DNA of 64,000 nucleotides, taken from the NCBI RefSeq assembly GCF_013044505.1, contig NZ_JABERD010000005.1, positions 1 to 64,000 on the forward strand, written 5' to 3'. This DNA comes from Streptomyces sp. S3(2020) (lineage in GTDB: Bacteria > Actinomycetota > Actinomycetes > Streptomycetales > Streptomycetaceae). A program made the translations under genes and the position numbers. Under the pieces are notes generated by a model. That model saw only the letters and a list, made by a program, of their open reading frames with translations, was not told where the DNA came from and did no database searches. Position 1 is the first letter of the stretch, and every line of letters starts with the position of its first letter. Shown piece after piece: positions 55,718 to 64,000 of this stretch.

Positions 55718-56548
55718 ATGTCCCGCAAGCGCCCCACGCTCGACAGCGACGAGCTGCTGGCCCGGCTCGGCTCGCTGACCTCCCGGGCGCGCAAGCACGC
55801 GGAGCTACAGCGCTCCCAGGTAGAACTGGCCATCGCACTTCAGCGCGGCATGCTGCCCGCGCAGATGCCCACAGCACCCGGCTACCACGTGGCAGTGCGT
55901 TACGCACCGGCCTGCTACGGCCTCAACGTGGGCGGCGACTGGTACGACGCCTTCCATCTGCCCGACGGCCGGATCGGGCTGTCCATCGGGGATGTCCAGG
56001 GCCACAACATCGAGGCCGCCGCCTTCATGGGCCAGGTACGCGTCGGCCTGCGCGCCCTCGCCTCCGTGACGAGCGAGCCCGGCGAACTCCTCGCACGGAC
56101 GAACGACCTCCTGCTGTCCCTGGGCACCGACCTCTTCGCCACCTGCACTTTCATGCGCCTGGACCCGGCCACCGGCGTGCTGGAGAGCGCCCGGGCCGGG
56201 CACATCCCCTGCGTGTGGGCGACGGCGGACGGAAAGTCCGGTGTCGCCGACGACGAGGGCGGCCCGCCGCTCGGCATCCAGGCCGGCACGGCCTACCCCG
56301 TGACCCGGTACCGGCTCACCACGGGCGGCGTGTTCGTCCTGCTCACGGACGGCGTGGTGGAGGGGCCGTCCATGGAGGTCGACCAGGGCCTCGACCAGGT
56401 CGTCCGGCTCGCGGGCATCGCCGCCGTGGCGGGCCTGGATGCCAGCTCGCTCGCCGCCGCCGTGATCAAGGGCGCGGAGCAGGTGGGTCACGAGGACGAC
56501 GCCGCCGTGCTGGTCGTCGGCCACGAAGGGACCGAAGCTCAGCCGTAG
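55718..56548 (+). CDS. PP2C-type SpoIIE-family serine phosphatase
   Basis: 276 residues from ATG 55718 with GGAG upstream (a TTG at 55667 would add 17 residues). The metal-binding Asp motifs are present: GGDWYDAF, SIGDVQGHN, LLTDGVVE and DDAAVLVV. There is only a short helical N-terminus and no PAS or GAF domain. Such proteins dephosphorylate anti-anti-sigma factors in RsbU-like pathways. It is followed at 51 bp by the MASE1 membrane protein, which may form a signalling unit with it. Confidence 0.93.
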   Translation: MSRKRPTLDSDELLARLGSLTSRARKHAELQRSQVELAIALQRGMLPAQMPTAPGYHVAVRYAPACYGLNVGGDWYDAFHLPDGRIGLSIGDVQGHNIEAAAFMGQVRVGLRALASVTSEPGELLARTNDLLLSLGTDLFATCTFMRLDPATGVLESARAGHIPCVWATADGKSGVADDEGGPPLGIQAGTAYPVTRYRLTTGGVFVLLTDGVVEGPSMEVDQGLDQVVRLAGIAAVAGLDASSLAAAVIKGAEQVGHEDDAAVLVVGHEGTEAQP

Positions 56549-56598
56549 AGCGGCATGCCACGGCTCCCGCCTCGCCGGAACGGCGCCGCCGGTGTCTG

Positions 56599-57615
56599 AT
56601 GGCTTGTGTGGCGGGTACCGAGAATCTGCGCCGGACAGGCGTCTTCGCCCTCCAGACGCTGGCTGTCGCCGGCTGCTACTACGCCGCGGGGCGCCTCGGG
56701 CTCCTGCGGAACCTGGTCGTCGAGGGGGCGGTGTTCACCCCCATCTGGCCGCCGACCGGTGTCGCGGTGGCCGGTCTGCTGATCTTCGGCCTGCGGGTCT
56801 GGCCCGGCATCGCACTCGGCGCCCTGCTCGTGATCATGCACCTCACCTCGCTGAAGCCCGAGGTGCTCGGCAACCTGGCGGGCAACACGGCCGCGCCCGT
56901 CTGCGCGTACCTCATGCTGCGCGCGGTGGGCTTCCGTACCGATCTCAGCCGGTTGCGGGACGGCCTGGCCCTGGTGTTCCTCGGCGCCCTGACCGGCATG
57001 CTGATCAGCGCCACGGCGGGCGTCGGCATGCTCGTCATCACGGACCGGCTGCACGCCCACGGCTTCTGGGCGGTGTGGCTGGCATGGTGGGTGGGTGACG
57101 CGATGGGCGTCCTGATCGTCACCCCGCTCCTGCTGTTGCTGTACGCGGCACGCTGGCCCCCGCGCCTGTCCCGCTGGCCGGAGGCCACCGGACTCGCCCT
57201 CGTCAGCTGCACCGTCGTGCCCCTGGTCACGCACAGCAGCCTCAGTGCCCTGTTCCTCGTCTACCCGCTGCTGATCTGGGCGGCCCTGCGCTTCCAACTC
57301 GTCGGCAGCATGTTCTGTGCCCTCTTCACGTCCGTCATGGCCACCGTCGCCGCCACGGATCGGGCCGGCCCCTTCGCCGGGCTGACCCGCGTCGAGGTGA
57401 TGATCAAGCTGCAGGCCTTCAACGGCACCATGGCTCTGACCGCCCTGCTCCTCTCCTCCGTGATCACCGAGCAGCTCAACACCCGGCGCTCGGTGGAACG
57501 GGCCTGCCAGGAGCTGGTCGAGGTCCTGGAACACCTCACCGCGGGAGAGACACCCCGAGGCCGGCCGACTCCGCCGACGGGGGAATCGGGGACGGCGGAC
57601 GGGCCCCGGAAGTAG
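56599..57615 (+). CDS. MASE1-domain integral membrane sensor protein
   Basis: 338 residues, with about eight membrane segments forming a MASE1-type domain (AGRLGLLRNL, FTPIWPPTGVAVAGLLIFG, WWVGDAMGVLIVTPLL). After the membrane part only about 40 residues follow, so no kinase, GGDEF or phosphatase output domain is attached. The separate PP2C protein encoded just upstream may supply the output. ATG 56599 lacks a strong ribosome site, so the start is uncertain. Confidence 0.85.
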   Translation: MACVAGTENLRRTGVFALQTLAVAGCYYAAGRLGLLRNLVVEGAVFTPIWPPTGVAVAGLLIFGLRVWPGIALGALLVIMHLTSLKPEVLGNLAGNTAAPVCAYLMLRAVGFRTDLSRLRDGLALVFLGALTGMLISATAGVGMLVITDRLHAHGFWAVWLAWWVGDAMGVLIVTPLLLLLYAARWPPRLSRWPEATGLALVSCTVVPLVTHSSLSALFLVYPLLIWAALRFQLVGSMFCALFTSVMATVAATDRAGPFAGLTRVEVMIKLQAFNGTMALTALLLSSVITEQLNTRRSVERACQELVEVLEHLTAGETPRGRPTPPTGESGTADGPRK

Positions 57616-57744
57616 CGGACAGAGCAGTGCAGCAGTCCGCCTGGGCCCTTAACTACTCATATTTGTATGGGTTGTTGGCGCCCAAGAGTGTTGACGTACG
57701 CCACACTGATTTCAGGGACGTGGGCACTGGGGTGGGAGTGATGC

Positions 57745-58629
57745 ATGGCCGAGTGGAGACCAGTCTTAGCCTCGGCGGCGGGGGTGCTGCTGCTGGCGGG
57801 GTGCACCAGCGGGTCGGGGGATGAGCCCAAGGCGCGGAGCACGCCGGAGAAGAGTCCCGGCGCCTCGGCGTCGCCGTCGGGCTCGGCCTCGGCGTCACCC
57901 GTGAACGAGCCGTACTCGCTCGCCGAGAACCGGGCGCCGAGGACACGGACCGAGGCAGTCGAGTTCGTGCGTGAACTCACCGTGCGCCCCGACTACTTCG
58001 GCACCGGGTACCGCAAACGCGACCCCTTCGAGAGCGATCCGGCCGAGTGGGCCGTACTCGGCGACGACTGCCTGTGGCGGCGCGAAGCGCTGCCCGACAC
58101 CGTACTGGCCAGTCTCACGCGGGCGTTCGAGCTGCCGGCGAAGGACGGCAAGGGTCCGGTGTACGTGTCGTTGACGGTCACCGTGCACCAGAACGTCCTC
58201 GCGGCGCGGCGCGACATGGCCGGGTCCCTGGAGGAACCGCTGCGCTGCCCCGAGCAGCGGCTGAACGCCACGGACCGGGTGCGCGGCCTGTACTCCCGGG
58301 TCGACGCGTTCGCCGACGAGCGGTCCGTGATCTCCGAGGACGACCTGACGGAGACCGGTGACTGGGTCGCCGACGGCGGCAAGGCGTATCCCTTCGACTG
58401 GTCGAAGTTCCGGCTGGGGCCGGTCACCGTGGCCGCGACCGCGCGGCACGGCTCGGGCCGCAGCGAGGCCGAGGACTCCACGATCACCACCGACATGGCC
58501 AAGGGGCTGAGCTTCATCGCCGCGGACATCGACCAGCAGGGCAAGGCGGGAGATGCGGGCGATACGGGTGACGCGGGCGATGCCGGTGCCACCGCCGAAC
58601 CGACCGGGACGAAGGAGGCGGAGCAGTGA
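57745..58629 (+). CDS. Secreted lipoprotein of unknown function
   Basis: 294 residues. The lipoprotein signal is LASAAGVLLLAGC, followed by a Ser/Ala/Pro linker. A soluble domain of about 190 residues has one Cys pair (DDCLWRR and RCPEQ). The C-terminus ends in a repeated Gly-Asp-Ala/Thr run. It overlaps the first kinase gene by 4 bp, so it may act with the kinase receptors at the membrane. No family was recognised. Confidence 0.8.
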   Translation: MAEWRPVLASAAGVLLLAGCTSGSGDEPKARSTPEKSPGASASPSGSASASPVNEPYSLAENRAPRTRTEAVEFVRELTVRPDYFGTGYRKRDPFESDPAEWAVLGDDCLWRREALPDTVLASLTRAFELPAKDGKGPVYVSLTVTVHQNVLAARRDMAGSLEEPLRCPEQRLNATDRVRGLYSRVDAFADERSVISEDDLTETGDWVADGGKAYPFDWSKFRLGPVTVAATARHGSGRSEAEDSTITTDMAKGLSFIAADIDQQGKAGDAGDTGDAGDAGATAEPTGTKEAEQ

Positions 58630-60824
58630 GCGAACCGCTGCGATCCTCCGACCCGTCCCGCATCGCGGGTTTCCGGCTGCTGCGGCGGCTCGGCGCGGGC
58701 GGCATGGGCGTCGTCTACCTCGGCCGCACCGACTCCGGGGCACTCGCCGCGGTCAAGGTGATCCGGGGCGAGAGCGCCGGTGACGACGACTTCCGCGCCC
58801 GGTTCGCGCGCGAGGTGGAGCTGGCGCGGAGAGTGGACAACCCCTGGGTGGTTCCCGTCCTGGACGCGGACGCCGAGACACGCGAGCCGTGGCTGGCCAC
58901 CGCGTTCGTCCCCGGGCCCGCCCTCGCCGAGGCGGTCGCCGCGCACGGCCCGCTGCCGTCGCCTGCCGTACGCGTCCTGGGCGGGCTGCTGGCCGAGGCG
59001 CTGGCCGCCGTCCACACGGCCGGGCTCGTCCACCGGGACGTCAAACCGGGCAACGTCCTGCTCGCCCTGGACGGACCGCGGCTGATCGACTTCGGTATCG
59101 CGCGCGCCGCCGACGACACGGCACTGACCGCGTCCGGGCTCGTGGTCGGCACCCCCGGCTTCCTCGCCCCGGAGCAGGCCCAGGGGCAGCCCGCCACGTC
59201 CGCCAGCGACGTTTTCGCGCTGGGCTGCGTCCTGGCGTACGCCTCGACCGGCGCTCCTCCCTTCGGCACCGGGACGCCGGATGCCCTGATGTACCGCACG
59301 GTCCACGACGAGCCGGAACTCGGCCCTGTGGAAGGCGAGTTGCGCACTCTGGTGGAGCGCTGCCTGGCCAAGGACCCGGCCGAGCGGCCCACGGCCGACG
59401 AACTACGGGGCCTCTTCACCGAAGACGCCTCCGACTCTGCCGACTCTGCTGCGGACGCGTCCGGCGGCTGGCTCCCCGACCCCGTCGCCCGGATGGTCGC
59501 CGCACGGGCCGCCGAGAGCCTCGCCTTCCCGGACATCGAACCCACCGTCGTGGACGATCCGGCCGTCCCCGCCCGGCACCCGGGACGGCGCCGACTCCTG
59601 CTGGCCGGCGGTGCGCTGCTGCTCGCGGGCGGCGGGACCGGAGCGGCGGTGTGGGCGTCGGGGGACGACGAGAAGCCGCCCGCGAGCGCCGGGCGTCCCG
59701 TCTACGTCATCGGCGTGCACACGACCACGCGCACGGCAGAGGCCGCCGTCAGCCGGGCCTCCGAACGCGCCGCCCGCCTCGCCGTCGCCGAGCACAACGC
59801 CACACCCAAGCGGTCCTACGACCTGAAGGTGAAGGTCCTCGCCGACCGCGGCGACGCGGACACCGCCCGGGAGGTGGCCCGCGGGTTCACCGCCGACCGG
59901 AACGTCGTCGCCGTGCTGGGACCGGTCGCCGAGATACCCATGCGGACGGCCGCGGCCGTCTACGGAGAGGCGGGGCTGACCCATGTCTCCAGCAGCACGG
60001 GCCAGCAGGACTACTTCCTGACGTCGCCGAAGACCTCGTTCCAGAGCGGCCCCGCCCACGCCGCGCTCGGCAGCTGGATCGCCCTGCACGCCTTCGTGAC
60101 GCGGCGGGTGGTGCGGACCGGCGTCGTGATCGACCGGGCCGGGGGCTCGGTGGTCCAGGACCAGGGCACCCAGGTGGTCAGCAACTGGCGCGACATCCTC
60201 AAGAGCGAGGTCGTGCCCCGCGTCGTCGCGGAGGAGACGGACGACGGCCCGCAGGCGGTGCGCGAACTGCTCGCCGCCGGTGTCGAGGCCTTCGCGTACC
60301 TGGGGCCCCTGGACGCCACCGTCCGCGCGGCCCAGGACCTGGCCGCGGCCGGCTTCACCGGGCCGCGCTGGATGCAGCACCAGCTGTACGGCTCGGACTT
60401 CCCGCGCCTCGCGGGCGCGGCCGGCGAGGGCTGGTTCGTGGTCACGGACGCCGTGGACCCCTCCGTACTGACGACGAAGCGGGCCAAGGACTTCACCGCG
60501 GCCTGGCGGAAGCGCTACGGCAGCACGCCGGAGCCGTATGCCACCGAGGCGTACGACAGCGTGGGCATGCTGCTCTCCGAGTTCGCCCGCACGGTCCCGG
60601 CCGGGGCACGTCGGCGGCCGGTGCGGGCCGATCTCGCCGTGCGGCTGGCGAAGGTGGAGTACCGGGGTATCACCCGTACGTACGCCTTCGGTGATTTCCA
60701 CCAGTACGACAACAGCGCGGAGGGCTGGGCGGACGAGACCTTCGTCCACGAGGTCCGCGGCGGGCGGTTCCGGCAGGTGGGATCGCTCGGCGATCTGCAA
60801 CGCGTGGCGGAGGGCCAGGGCTGA
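58626..60824 (+). CDS. Ser/Thr protein kinase fused to an extracellular substrate-binding domain (copy 1)
   Basis: 732 residues. The cytoplasmic PknB-type kinase has LGAGGMGVVYLG, AVKVI, HRDVKPGNVLL and DFGIAR (residues about 14-265). One membrane segment follows (LLLAGGALLLAGGGTGAAVW, about 322-341), then a type I periplasmic-binding-like domain (residues about 360-725; VAVLGPVAEIP, AYDSVGMLLSEF). This layout couples a bound extracellular ligand, probably an amino acid or small amide, to kinase output. GTG 58626 overlaps the lipoprotein stop. Confidence 0.93.
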   Translation: MSEPLRSSDPSRIAGFRLLRRLGAGGMGVVYLGRTDSGALAAVKVIRGESAGDDDFRARFAREVELARRVDNPWVVPVLDADAETREPWLATAFVPGPALAEAVAAHGPLPSPAVRVLGGLLAEALAAVHTAGLVHRDVKPGNVLLALDGPRLIDFGIARAADDTALTASGLVVGTPGFLAPEQAQGQPATSASDVFALGCVLAYASTGAPPFGTGTPDALMYRTVHDEPELGPVEGELRTLVERCLAKDPAERPTADELRGLFTEDASDSADSAADASGGWLPDPVARMVAARAAESLAFPDIEPTVVDDPAVPARHPGRRRLLLAGGALLLAGGGTGAAVWASGDDEKPPASAGRPVYVIGVHTTTRTAEAAVSRASERAARLAVAEHNATPKRSYDLKVKVLADRGDADTAREVARGFTADRNVVAVLGPVAEIPMRTAAAVYGEAGLTHVSSSTGQQDYFLTSPKTSFQSGPAHAALGSWIALHAFVTRRVVRTGVVIDRAGGSVVQDQGTQVVSNWRDILKSEVVPRVVAEETDDGPQAVRELLAAGVEAFAYLGPLDATVRAAQDLAAAGFTGPRWMQHQLYGSDFPRLAGAAGEGWFVVTDAVDPSVLTTKRAKDFTAAWRKRYGSTPEPYATEAYDSVGMLLSEFARTVPAGARRRPVRADLAVRLAKVEYRGITRTYAFGDFHQYDNSAEGWADETFVHEVRGGRFRQVGSLGDLQRVAEGQG

Positions 60825-60879
60825 CGAAGGGCCCGGAACCAGGCGGCGCGGGAACGACGGGGAGACGGAGGCCGCTGAC

Positions 60880-62988
60880 ATGGAACGGCTTCTGCCCGGC
60901 GATCCCTCCCTGATCGGCGGTCATCGGCTCGCCGGACGGCTCGGCGCGGGCGGCATGGGCGTCGTCTACCTGGCGCGCTCGCCGCACGGCGCCTGGTGCG
61001 CGTTGAAGGTGATCCGCGCCGAGTACGCCGACGACCCCGGCTTCCGCGCCCGTTTCCGCCGCGAGGCCGAGCTCGCGTCGCGCCTCACGAGCCGGTGGAC
61101 CGTGCCGGTCGTCGCGGCCGACGCGGACGCCCGCTCCCCGTGGCTGGCCACCGCCTATGTGCCCGGCCCGTCCCTCGCCGAGGCCGTCGCACTGCACGGA
61201 CCCTGGCCCGAGGCCCAACTGCGCGGCCTCGGTGCCGTGTTGGCCGAGGCTCTGGAGGGGGTGCACGCGGCCGGGCTGGTCCATCGGGACGTCAAGCCGG
61301 CGAACGTGCTGCTGGCCGCGGACGGGCCGCGGCTGATCGACTTCGGGATCGCGCGGGCCGTCGGCGCGACCGCGCTCACCACGGACGGCTCCGTCGTGGG
61401 CTCCCCCGGCTATCTCTCGCCCGAGCAGGCCCGCGGGCACACCGTGGGTCCGCCCAGCGACGTGTTCTCGCTCGGCTGCGTCCTCGCCCGCACGGCCACC
61501 GGCCGGCCGCCGTTCGGCACCGGCGGCGCTGCGGCCGTGCTGTACCGGACCGTGCAGGAGGAGCCGGACCTGGACGGCGTACCGGAAAGCCTCGACGGGC
61601 TCGTACGGCGGTGTCTGGCGAAGGAACCGGAGCGGCGCCCGGGCATCGGTGAACTCCGCGCCGTTCTCGGCGAGTTCGCCGTGGACGCGTGGCTGCCCGA
61701 AGGGCTGCCGGCCCTGGTCGCGGCCCGTGCCGCGCGCGTCCTCGACCTGCCCGTTCCCGACCCCACCCTGGTCAGCGGGCCCTCCCCCGTGGACGCGCCG
61801 CCCTCGACCACCCGGCGGCGCCTGCTCGTCGCCGGGGCCGCGCTCGGTGTCACCGCGGTGGCCGGGGCGGGCGCGTGGTGGCAGTGGGGCCGGGGCGCCG
61901 CGTCGGCGGACACCGGCTCCGTGCAGCGCTCCCGTCACGTGGTCGCGCTGCTGGGCAGCCCGGACGACCCCTTCTTCGCCGACCACGGGCGCGGGGCCCT
62001 GCTCGCCGTAGAGCAGCACAACCAGGACGCCCGGCGTACCGTGGACCTCGTGCTGCGCACGGCGGACGACGGCGGCACCGCGGCGGGCTCCGCCGCGGCC
62101 GCCGCCCGGCTGGCCGCCGACCCCGACGTGTCCGTGGTGATCGCGGCGGGCACGAACACGACCGTGCCCGCCGCGCTGCCCCCGTGTACGAAGGCCCGGC
62201 TGACCCTGCTGGTCACCCGCGCCGACACCGAGGCCCTCGACACCGTCAACACCTCGACCGCGCTCGTGCTGCGTGCCACCCAGACCGTCGGCCCGTTCGC
62301 GGCGCTGATCTATCTCAACCGGGTCGTCGAACCCGCCCGCACGGTGATCGTGCACGACCTGGCCACCGAGGTGGAGAGCCTGGCCACGGTCCGCATCACC
62401 ACCGTCTACGACAAGCTCGAAGGCGCGGCGTCGGTGGAGGAGGTCGCCGCGGACGAGGACTTCACCGGGGCCGCCCGCCGCATCGCCGCCCGCCCCCGGG
62501 ACGCCGTCTTCTTCGGCGGGGTGCGCCCCGACCGCGCCGCCGCCTGTGCCCGCGCGCTGCGGGACGCGGGCCACCAGGGCGCCCGGGTCGCGGGCGAGCA
62601 CGTACTGGACGCCGCGTTCCTCGCCGTCGGCGAGGACTGGAGGATCGGTACGAGCTACACCGACGCGAGCGCCGACTCCCGTACCGAGGCCTTCGACGCC
62701 GCGTTCCGCGCCCGCCACGGACGCGCGCCGGGCCCATGGGCGGCGGAGGCGTACGACGCCGTCCGGTTCGCCGCCCACGGTCTCGCCGCCGCCGGCGACG
62801 ACGGCCGCACCGCCCTGCGCTCGGAACTCCTGCGCCGCCCCTGGCAGGGCATCACCCGCCTCATGAGCTTCGACGCCTCCACGCAGTACTTCCAGGTCGG
62901 CGACGACGGCGGAGGGTTCCTGTACCGGGTGACCGACGGGGCCGCCCGCTTCGTGGACCGGTCCGCCGACATCGGCAAGAAGTCGTGA
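60880..62988 (+). CDS. Ser/Thr protein kinase fused to an extracellular substrate-binding domain (copy 2)
   Basis: 702 residues, a paralogue of the preceding gene. The kinase motifs are LGAGGMGVVYLA, ALKVI, HRDVKPANVLL and DFGIAR. A single membrane segment lies near residues 312-330 (LLVAGAALGVTAVAGAGAWW), followed by a binding-protein-like domain. The start is ATG 60880 with GGAGG upstream, 55 bp after copy 1. The sensor halves are much less alike than the kinase halves, so the two receptors probably see different ligands. Confidence 0.93.
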   Translation: MERLLPGDPSLIGGHRLAGRLGAGGMGVVYLARSPHGAWCALKVIRAEYADDPGFRARFRREAELASRLTSRWTVPVVAADADARSPWLATAYVPGPSLAEAVALHGPWPEAQLRGLGAVLAEALEGVHAAGLVHRDVKPANVLLAADGPRLIDFGIARAVGATALTTDGSVVGSPGYLSPEQARGHTVGPPSDVFSLGCVLARTATGRPPFGTGGAAAVLYRTVQEEPDLDGVPESLDGLVRRCLAKEPERRPGIGELRAVLGEFAVDAWLPEGLPALVAARAARVLDLPVPDPTLVSGPSPVDAPPSTTRRRLLVAGAALGVTAVAGAGAWWQWGRGAASADTGSVQRSRHVVALLGSPDDPFFADHGRGALLAVEQHNQDARRTVDLVLRTADDGGTAAGSAAAAARLAADPDVSVVIAAGTNTTVPAALPPCTKARLTLLVTRADTEALDTVNTSTALVLRATQTVGPFAALIYLNRVVEPARTVIVHDLATEVESLATVRITTVYDKLEGAASVEEVAADEDFTGAARRIAARPRDAVFFGGVRPDRAAACARALRDAGHQGARVAGEHVLDAAFLAVGEDWRIGTSYTDASADSRTEAFDAAFRARHGRAPGPWAAEAYDAVRFAAHGLAAAGDDGRTALRSELLRRPWQGITRLMSFDASTQYFQVGDDGGGFLYRVTDGAARFVDRSADIGKKS

Positions 62989-63039
62989 ACCGACCTCGAA
63001 CCACCGCGTTCGCGCTACGACGGCTGGGCTGCTGCCGGA

Positions 63040-63777
63040 TCACACGTCCGGCAGCAGAAGCCACACTTCGGAGAGGGCGAGGCCGTGCTCACGGGTCACC
63101 GCCCCGCATGGGCAGCCCAACGAGATCAGGCGCCAGTCGCAGGTCACCGTCCACGGGCCGGCCTGACCCCCGCACGCCGGGCAGCCGACGGCCTCGGCCG
63201 TCCACACGCCCGGAGCGGGTCTGCCGTAACGACGGAAGCGGCCCGCGTACCGGACCTGCCAGGGCTCGACCGGGGGCGTGAGCGGGACGGTCCCGGGCGG
63301 GTGCGGCGAGGCCAACTCGGTGAACAGCGCGGTCAAACCGGGGAGCAGGTGCTCTCCTGCCTCCGTCGGTGACACGACCGGGCCGTCCGCGGTCCCCGCC
63401 GGAGACCCGTATCTGGGGGCCGCGCCTGCGCCCGGCGGGTTCGGGGTGGCGTGCCAGGGCAGGAAGGCGCGGGCGACGGCGGCCAGGAGGGCGGCCATGG
63501 GCGGGCTCACGGCGCCCGCGTCCAGGTGGTGGAGGGTCGTGCGCAGGAGGCGTTGGAGTCTCCGGTCCCGGTCCGTGGCCAGCTCCCGCGCGGTCGTCGC
63601 CCGCCGGGCCGGGAGCGGGGCCGCGAGGCGGTCCAGGACCGCCGCGGCCGCTTCGGAGTCCGCCGCGGCGGGGCGCCACTCCCCGGCGGCGAGGCGCAGC
63701 CGCGCCTGCCCGGCCTCACGGGTCAGGGCGCATGTCAGCAGCGGCCACGCACGATGGGACTCGCGCCCGCTCGTCAT
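63040..63777 (-). CDS. Unknown protein with C-terminal Cys pairs (zinc-ribbon-like)
   Basis: 245 residues from ATG 63777, which follows GGGAG. The N-terminal two thirds are Ala/Arg-rich and helical. The C-terminal 60 residues have VGCPACGGQ and LGCPCGAV, a possible zinc ribbon. It is convergent with the second kinase gene and starts 99 bp from the LuxR fragment. No family was recognised; a nucleic-acid-linked role is possible. Confidence 0.65.
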   Translation of the reverse strand: MTSGRESHRAWPLLTCALTREAGQARLRLAAGEWRPAAADSEAAAAVLDRLAAPLPARRATTARELATDRDRRLQRLLRTTLHHLDAGAVSPPMAALLAAVARAFLPWHATPNPPGAGAAPRYGSPAGTADGPVVSPTEAGEHLLPGLTALFTELASPHPPGTVPLTPPVEPWQVRYAGRFRRYGRPAPGVWTAEAVGCPACGGQAGPWTVTCDWRLISLGCPCGAVTREHGLALSEVWLLLPDV

Positions 63778-63876
63778 GGCTGCTTCTCCCTCGCCCCTGC
63801 GGATGCCGCAACGTGCCCGCGTGCCCGCTGCGGGCATCGGTGGACATCCCATCACACGAGCGCATCGCCACGGACG

Positions 63877-63999
63877 TCAGAGCGTGTCTGGCGTACCGGA
63901 GGTCGATGGAGGCGGTTTCACCAGGCCGCTCTGGTAGGCGATGACGACGAGTTGGGCGCGGTCGCGGGCGTCGAGTTTGGTCATGGCGCGCTGGATGTG
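63877..63999 (-). CDS. LuxR/NarL-type response regulator (C-terminal end; gene continues beyond the window)
   Basis: Only the last 40 residues are in the window: HIQRAMTKLDARDRAQLVVI followed by AYQSGLVKPP and a short tail. This is the recognition helix and last helix of a LuxR-type helix-turn-helix, as found in NarL-family regulators. It ends at TGA 63879-63877. Confidence 0.88.
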   Translation of the reverse strand, partial: HIQRAMTKLDARDRAQLVVIAYQSGLVKPPPSTSGTPDTL

Positions 64000-64000
64000 G

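Overview
The window is very GC-rich, has dense short intergenic spaces, GTG and TTG starts, AAGGAGG-type ribosome sites and families typical of actinomycetes (SARP regulator, ECF41 sigma factor, fused Ser/Thr kinase plus substrate-binding receptors, SpoIIE-type phosphatase). It looks like a Streptomyces chromosome, probably an accessory or arm-like region because it is rich in catabolic islands and decayed genes. No rRNA, tRNA, CRISPR array, transposase or integrase was seen.

Layout. 0-4.4 kb: end of a ricin-lectin membrane protein and a large SARP/AAA regulator. 4.5-16.8 kb: a catabolic island around a divergent promoter. One arm carries a four-carbon acid-sugar kinase fused in frame to PdxA, a DeoR regulator and an SDR. 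The other carries a complete peptide-type ABC transporter, an aldo/keto reductase, an HpcH/HpaI aldolase and a sialidase-like protein. 17.3-18.8 kb: an ECF41 sigma factor with its carboxymuconolactone-decarboxylase partner and a visible ECF41-type promoter. 19.0-23.6 kb: a TetR-controlled cluster (Rieske oxygenase, BKACE enzyme, carnitine-dehydrogenase-like protein, VOC protein) that fits carnitine to glycine betaine catabolism. 24.1-32.5 kb: a LacI-controlled glycan island (secreted clan GH-A hydrolase, FAD oxidoreductase, CUT1-type sugar ABC transporter) with two matching operators.

32.5-34.9 kb holds three small membrane or unknown genes. 34.9-40.7 kb is a gene graveyard: remnants of a PucR regulator, a glutamate dehydrogenase, a FAD-linked oxidase, an aminotransferase, an isopropylmalate-dehydrogenase-like enzyme and a further C-terminal fragment, with an intact EamA exporter/LysR pair in the middle. 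The decayed gdhA shares a 297-bp, almost identical inverted tract with the intact gdhA at 44.5-45.8 kb, which suggests recent gene conversion. 40.8-44.3 kb: an SRPBCC protein, a large DUF4157-domain protein that resembles contractile-injection-system cargo, and an NmrA-like reductase.

46.0-49.4 kb: a membrane fatty-acid desaturase, its ferredoxin reductase and a divergent PucR-like regulator with a perfect palindrome in front. 49.5-55.6 kb: an unknown propeller-like protein, an OmpR-type two-component system and a GT-C-like membrane protein. 55.7-57.6 kb: a PP2C phosphatase and a MASE1 membrane protein. 57.7-63.0 kb: a lipoprotein followed by two paralogous Ser/Thr kinases, each fused through one membrane segment to an extracellular substrate-binding domain. 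63.0-64.0 kb: a Cys-pair (zinc-ribbon-like) unknown protein and the C-terminal end of a LuxR/NarL-type regulator.
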